From Thermotogaceae bacterium (GTDB taxonomy: Bacteria > Thermotogota > Thermotogae > Thermotogales > Thermotogaceae), in NCBI GenBank assembly GCA_027038385.1, contig JALVXE010000178.1, forward strand, positions 1 through 7,522: a stretch of DNA of 7,522 bases. The letters run 5' to 3'. This document shows positions 6,013 to 7,522 of this stretch, piece by piece. The notes beneath the pieces were generated by a model. That model worked only from the letters and a program-made list of their open reading frames with translations, ran no database searches and had not been told where the DNA came from. The position numbers were made by a program, and so were the translations under genes. Numbering within the stretch: the stretch's first letter is position 1; each line of letters opens with the position of its first letter.

Positions 6013-7304
6013 AGTTTTACCTTTATGTCTCAGGACTGGTGCTAACTACAGGACTTTTGATGTTGTTCCTTCCGGTTAGATGGAAACTGGATCTGTTTTC
6101 AAGCAGTGTAGCTCTCGGGAGCAGATCTGAGTACGAGACTGTAAATGGTGTTACAAACGGTGGATACGTTTTAGTTGAGGAAAAAAGCGATCCGTACAAG
6201 CTTGCTGAAACACTTGATAAAAAGAGTGCTTACCTCGGTGCGGTTGAATTTTCAGACGGTTATGATCAAGCCTTGAGGGCCGAAAGGATGAGAAAAAAAA
6301 GAGAACTTTTCTTCAGGGCTTTTGATCCTGATCCAAAACGTATATACACTCCATCCGAGATATACGCGAAGATGAGAAGGGCAGTCCTTGAGAGAAGCGT
6401 CGATCTGATACTCCTAGATCACGTTCCTGAAAACGTGCGTGAAAAGTTTAAGAAGAATTTCAGGATATCGGAAAGGCCTTTCCCACATCCAAGCCTTCCT
6501 TGGAGAAGATGGATATTTTCAGTCCCTGTGTTTCTAATTCTTGCATCGCTGTCTCCTATCATCTCAATTTTGATGGTCGTTGTGGCGCTTTTCAACTACG
6601 ACATATCACTGAGCGTTTCATCGATACTCTCTACCTTAGCTGTCTATAAGTGGACTAAGAGGAATCCTTATTACCTGTTCCTTTCCTTCCTTTCCTTTGG
6701 GTTGATAACCAACGCCGCGATGTCAAACTTTTTGTACATGAACGGAATTTCGGACTTTCGAGGGGTGAAGCTGTCGCTCGTCCTTCTTCCCGGTCTGCTG
6801 ATCTTGAAAAGACTTTTCGAAAATCCCTGGGTGTTCAAAAGCAGGAAATTCATCGTGATCATCAGTTTGGTATTCGCTGCTGTTGCTTACTACGTGTACA
6901 GAAGTGGAAATTATGCTCATGCGTTGCCGTACGAGATAAAGATAAGAGACTTTCTTGACGAGACACTCTGGATAAGGCCAAGATTCAAGGAGGTATTTGG
7001 ATATACATTTCTTTTCTTCGCGTTTTCGGAATCTAGGTGGGCGTTTCTATACGAGTTCTTCGGTTCCATAGCACTTGTTAGTACGTTCAACACTTTTTGT
7101 CACATAAAGGCACCTATATACACATCGATCTACAGATCTTTTTTAGCGTTTGGAATGGCCCTTGGGCTTTACATGATAATAAAGGGAGGGATGAGAGTTG
7201 TTGAGAATAGGTCTCGTGCAGGTGAGGTCAGTACAAGGAGATATGTCAGAGAACAGGAGGAGAATGGAAAAGATATTGAAAGATCTGGAGAGAAAGGGAG
7301 TTGA
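6009..7304 (+). CDS. DUF5693-like multi-pass membrane protein
   Basis: 431-residue integral membrane protein of unknown function. Layout: one N-terminal membrane segment (about 4-22), a soluble loop of about 140 residues (25-165) with a basic, charged centre, then roughly eight hydrophobic segments (about 168-392), and a charged C-terminal tail. The stretch YRSGNYAHALPYE (297-309), the IRPRFKEVFGYTF segment (322-334) and NTFCHIKAPIYTS (361-373) match what I recall of DUF5693 proteins of Firmicutes and Thermotogota. I recall such genes near cell-surface polysaccharide genes, but that is memory, not evidence here. Start: GTG at 6009 overlaps the previous stop as GTGA and has a G-rich site just upstream; an in-frame GTG at 6000 is an alternative adding three residues. 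The last 36 codons overlap nadE in another frame and encode a hydrophilic tail that looks added on. Confidence 0.77.
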   Translation: MKFYLYVSGLVLTTGLLMLFLPVRWKLDLFSSSVALGSRSEYETVNGVTNGGYVLVEEKSDPYKLAETLDKKSAYLGAVEFSDGYDQALRAERMRKKRELFFRAFDPDPKRIYTPSEIYAKMRRAVLERSVDLILLDHVPENVREKFKKNFRISERPFPHPSLPWRRWIFSVPVFLILASLSPIISILMVVVALFNYDISLSVSSILSTLAVYKWTKRNPYYLFLSFLSFGLITNAAMSNFLYMNGISDFRGVKLSLVLLPGLLILKRLFENPWVFKSRKFIVIISLVFAAVAYYVYRSGNYAHALPYEIKIRDFLDETLWIRPRFKEVFGYTFLFFAFSESRWAFLYEFFGSIALVSTFNTFCHIKAPIYTSIYRSFLAFGMALGLYMIIKGGMRVVENRSRAGEVSTRRYVREQEENGKDIERSGEKGS

Positions 7305-7522
7305 CATAGCGATATTTCCAGAACTCTCTCTGGTCGGATACTGCCCGAAGGATCTTTTAATGAGATACGACTTCTTGAAAGGTGCAGAGAGAGAGCTGAT
7401 GGAATTGGTGGACTTCACAAAAGGTATGGATATAACAGCAATCGTCGGAGTTCCGAGAGTAGGCGGATCGGTTTACAACTCTGCGATTGTCTTCAGAGAA
7501 GGTGAGATCGTATCGATATACG
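7198..7522 (+). CDS. nadE: Glutamine-dependent NAD+ synthetase, N-terminal glutaminase domain (partial, runs off the window)
   Basis: The first 108 codons of a nitrilase-fold domain of the kind fused to NAD+ synthetase. This domain releases ammonia from glutamine, which the C-terminal synthetase domain uses to amidate deaminated NAD (nicotinic acid adenine dinucleotide) with ATP, the last step of NAD+ synthesis. The opening IGLVQVRSVQGDMSEN, the IAIFPELSLVGYCPKDLL block and the VGVPRVGG and YNSAIVF segments are typical. Glu42 in FPEL is the catalytic glutamate; the Lys and Cys of the triad lie beyond the window. The CPKDLL variant after FPELSLVGY points to NadE rather than another nitrilase. 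Start: TTG at 7198 with GGGAGGG (7184-7190) upstream, 8 nt from GGAGG; the frame has a stop at 7192, so no earlier start exists. TTG at 7201 is a weaker choice. It overlaps the upstream gene by 107 bp. Confidence 0.87.
   Translation, partial: MLRIGLVQVRSVQGDMSENRRRMEKILKDLERKGVDIAIFPELSLVGYCPKDLLMRYDFLKGAERELMELVDFTKGMDITAIVGVPRVGGSVYNSAIVFREGEIVSIY

Overview
The window looks like chromosomal DNA of a Thermotogota bacterium (Thermotoga/Pseudothermotoga-like). The MreB protein closely resembles the MreB I remember from Thermotoga maritima. Genes are packed with 4-nt overlaps, ribosome binding sites are strong (GGAGG/GGTGAT), GTG and TTG starts are common, and AGA/AGG/ATA codons are frequent. 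This placement is inference; no rRNA or other marker gene is present. I see no tRNA, CRISPR array, insertion sequence or prophage gene, and no gene-free stretch longer than 300 bases.

Left part, minus strand (reading from about 2950 down to 1): mreB, mreC and mreD form a tightly coupled cell-shape operon, joined by ATGA stop/start overlaps. A 115-bp gap follows, then a formate/nitrite transporter (FNT) family channel whose end is cut by the window edge. The channel gene has its own strong promoter (perfect TTGACA). A TGTGA-N6-TCACA palindrome of the Rex or CRP/FNR type lies across the -10 box, which suggests redox or catabolite control of formate-type transport.

Centre, about 2909-3017: a short divergent promoter region serves mreB (minus) and a DUF89-family gene (plus). 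The DUF89 protein is a probable metal-dependent phosphatase. It is followed by an OppD/DppD-type peptide-transporter ATPase gene. That gene carries an in-frame TAA that cuts the conserved C-terminal region away from the ATPase domain, while the reading frame continues cleanly to its natural end at 4894.

Right part, plus strand: at the natural oppD stop there is a canonical intrinsic terminator. Its stem-loop also contains the start codon of the next gene, an exported protein with Ig/PKD-like beta domains that I do not recognise. Then come a DUF5693-like multi-pass membrane protein (GTGA overlap) and the start of glutamine-dependent NAD+ synthetase (nadE). nadE begins with TTG and overlaps the membrane-protein gene by 107 bp. 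The plus-strand genes are spaced like one operon.

The main points of interest are the oppD nonsense codon combined with the terminator over the next start codon (a possible translation-coupled attenuator that the nonsense codon would disturb), the palindrome at the FNT promoter, and the long overprinted overlap at nadE. I found no clear novel multi-gene defence or mobile system.
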